Source: Pseudisothecium myosuroides
Taxonomy: Eukaryota; Streptophyta; Bryopsida; Hypnales; Lembophyllaceae
Direction: 5' to 3'
Assembly: GCA_951799445.1 (NCBI GenBank)
Contig: OX637292.1
Span: forward strand, 9,923,296 to 9,987,295
DNA length: 64,000 bases
Shown piece after piece: positions 62,728-64,000 of the stretch. Under the pieces are notes generated by a model that was not told where the DNA came from, ran no database searches, and worked only from the letters and a program-made list of their open reading frames with translations. A program made the position numbers and the translations under genes. Every line of letters begins with the position of its first letter. Position 1 is the first letter of the stretch.

Positions 62728-64000
62728 ATGGCAGGGAGTAAGCATGGGAGATCAGGGGGAAGTTCAGGGGGCAGTCCAGGGGGAGGAACAGGGGAGGTTT
62801 CGCCACTTGCAGCCCAGCTGCAGCAAGCATGGCTTCATACCCAGATGCCGAAAGCACAGAAACGGAGCTTCACGTCGGTTGGCAACTCGCAGAACCAACC
62901 CTCACGGATGGCGCCGTCAGGTTTAGGGGTGGAATCGTCTGCAACGTCGACACCATCAGCTCTCTCGGCGTTGTCGTCTCTGTTTCCCGAGTTGGCCAAT
63001 GTTCAGGAGGAGAAGAAGGCCATGATATCTTCCGTGTTTGAAGATGGCGCGCACACAGTTCCGCTTGCTCAAGAGACGCGGCTGAAGAAAACGAGCCAGT
63101 GTTTGGGGTTTATGTTTGGTGAGGATGGTGTTGAGTTCAAGAATATGAAGTCTAAATTGGCTCAGGCACCCCCAGAACGGTCATATTCCACCAGTGTGAT
63201 TCAGCCATCAGGAGATTCGAGTATGGACTTTTCCGACAGCGGGGCTTTTTCTACCTCCCATAGTTTCTCAGAATCTAGTGACCGGAATGCGCCGGATAAT
63301 TCCGAGTACGAGACTGCAGTGGAGGTAAACCAGGAGAAAACACCTCTTTTTGAATTTCTATCGGAAATTCTTATGGACGAAAACGTGGAGGAGAAGAAGT
63401 GTATGTTTCAGGAGATGTCTGCCTATCAGGCTATGGCGAAAGAGCTCGGAGATCTCATTTCTTTCGACGTACCTCCGACGCCAGTACCTGAATATTCAAA
63501 CTCGGAGTTCCAGTCGTACTCAGAGTTCCAGCCATACTCGGAGTTGCATTCAAGTTCGGAATTCCAGGAAAACTCGGAATTCCAGGCAAATCCTGATTTC
63601 CAATTTGAAGACGACAAAGGGGGTGTTGAGAGCTGGATCGACGAGATTCTTAGCGGTCCTCTGCCTGCAGAACTAAGAGATACCCCAGATGCGAAAGCTC
63701 ACAAACCTGCACAGAGTCCTGAAGAGACCTGTTCTCGTACAGATTCAGGGTTAGGCTGCACCACTAACTGGACGGACGGAAAGGATACAGATTCTGGGGT
63801 TGTGGATTGTCAGACTGCATTTGCAAATCCTTATTCAAGTTCATCTCCTGTGGACTCGGGGAAGTCCTCACTTGCTCATGAAAATGGAAGTGGATCCGGG
63901 CTACACGTTGAATCCAAGGTTGTCGAGCCGACTTCGAATGGTAGCAGTGTTCACAAACCGACTGTAGATCTTACCAACCTCCTTCTCAGGTCTGTTATTT
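62728..64000 (+). CDS. GRAS transcription factor, LISCL subfamily (SCL9/14/33-like), N-terminal part
   Basis: Open from ATG 62728 to the window end without a stop (424 codons and one base), so the gene is truncated by the window. The start MAGSKHGRSGGSSGGSPGGG is Gly/Ser-rich, and the first 200 residues are disordered. Around residue 207, LFEFLSEILMDENVEEKKCM plus FQEMSAYQAMAKELGDLIS matches the conserved N-terminal motif of LISCL proteins. At the very end, VDLTNLLLRSVI aligns with the beginning of the GRAS domain (leucine heptad I). A degenerate seven-residue repeat, SEFQ-centred, runs through about 256-292. GRAS proteins of this group act as co-activators in stress and detoxification responses; the DNA- or partner-binding part is beyond the window. 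The ATG is the first in frame; no acceptor upstream is needed. Confidence 0.88.
   Translation, partial: MAGSKHGRSGGSSGGSPGGGTGEVSPLAAQLQQAWLHTQMPKAQKRSFTSVGNSQNQPSRMAPSGLGVESSATSTPSALSALSSLFPELANVQEEKKAMISSVFEDGAHTVPLAQETRLKKTSQCLGFMFGEDGVEFKNMKSKLAQAPPERSYSTSVIQPSGDSSMDFSDSGAFSTSHSFSESSDRNAPDNSEYETAVEVNQEKTPLFEFLSEILMDENVEEKKCMFQEMSAYQAMAKELGDLISFDVPPTPVPEYSNSEFQSYSEFQPYSELHSSSEFQENSEFQANPDFQFEDDKGGVESWIDEILSGPLPAELRDTPDAKAHKPAQSPEETCSRTDSGLGCTTNWTDGKDTDSGVVDCQTAFANPYSSSSPVDSGKSSLAHENGSGSGLHVESKVVEPTSNGSSVHKPTVDLTNLLLRSVI

Overview
This is nuclear DNA from a land plant. The genes are split by GT-AG introns and encode plant-specific families: a PHS1-type kinase/phosphatase, an EMB976-like PPR protein, a LISCL-type GRAS factor, a PEX11A-like protein and a plastid-style GNAT. 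There is a nuclear tRNA-Leu(UAA), scattered telo-box-like AAACCCTAA strings, and long AT-rich stretches full of small inverted-repeat elements. The proteins are recognisable but diverged from the Arabidopsis relatives I remember, so a non-seed plant (bryophyte, lycophyte or fern) is a guess, not a conclusion.

Layout. 0.6-9.3 kb: a 13-exon PHS1 homologue on the minus strand. 9.3-12.5 kb: a possible small three-exon gene, or a 5' extension of PHS1. 12.7-20.4 kb: gene-free AT-rich DNA with a TTAA-flanked terminal-inverted-repeat element and a 2.2-kb inverted duplication. 20.5-24.0 kb: COQ2 (minus). 24.2-28.6 kb: a Harbinger-like element, a CACTA-ended foldback element and a tandem array. 28.7-31.2 kb: GNAT acetyltransferase (minus), head to head with 32.0-35.3 kb: an LMW-PTP-like protein (plus) that lacks the catalytic Cys. 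35.3-40.4 kb: repeats, including a second TTAA element. 40.5-41.5 kb: ALKBH2/3-type dioxygenase (minus), head to head with 42.3-44.4 kb: a small plastid-type membrane protein (plus). 46.1-46.6 kb: an intronless orphan ORF (minus). 47.2-49.4 kb: PEX11A-like (minus). 49.88 kb: tRNA-Leu. 51.0-59.9 kb: a large 13-exon PPR gene (minus). 62.7 kb to the end: the first coding exon of a GRAS factor (plus), cut by the window edge.

The genes are unrelated housekeeping and regulatory genes (organelle RNA metabolism, ubiquinone, peroxisome division, DNA repair, microtubule signalling). They do not form a pathway or operon. All exon boundaries were worked out by hand from GT/AG sites, reading phase and remembered family sequences, and the phases close in every gene called with high confidence.

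Recurrent oddity: many genes carry a tandem array at an edge (5' leader, 3' flank or intron), in several cases copying a piece of the gene itself. The clearest case is the PPR intron 1, where the splice acceptor and start of exon 2 are repeated about five times. I did not find a convincing new multi-gene system. The best candidates for novelty are the Cys-to-Ser LMW-PTP, the decoy splice-acceptor array, the TTAA element family and the possible N-terminal extension of PHS1.
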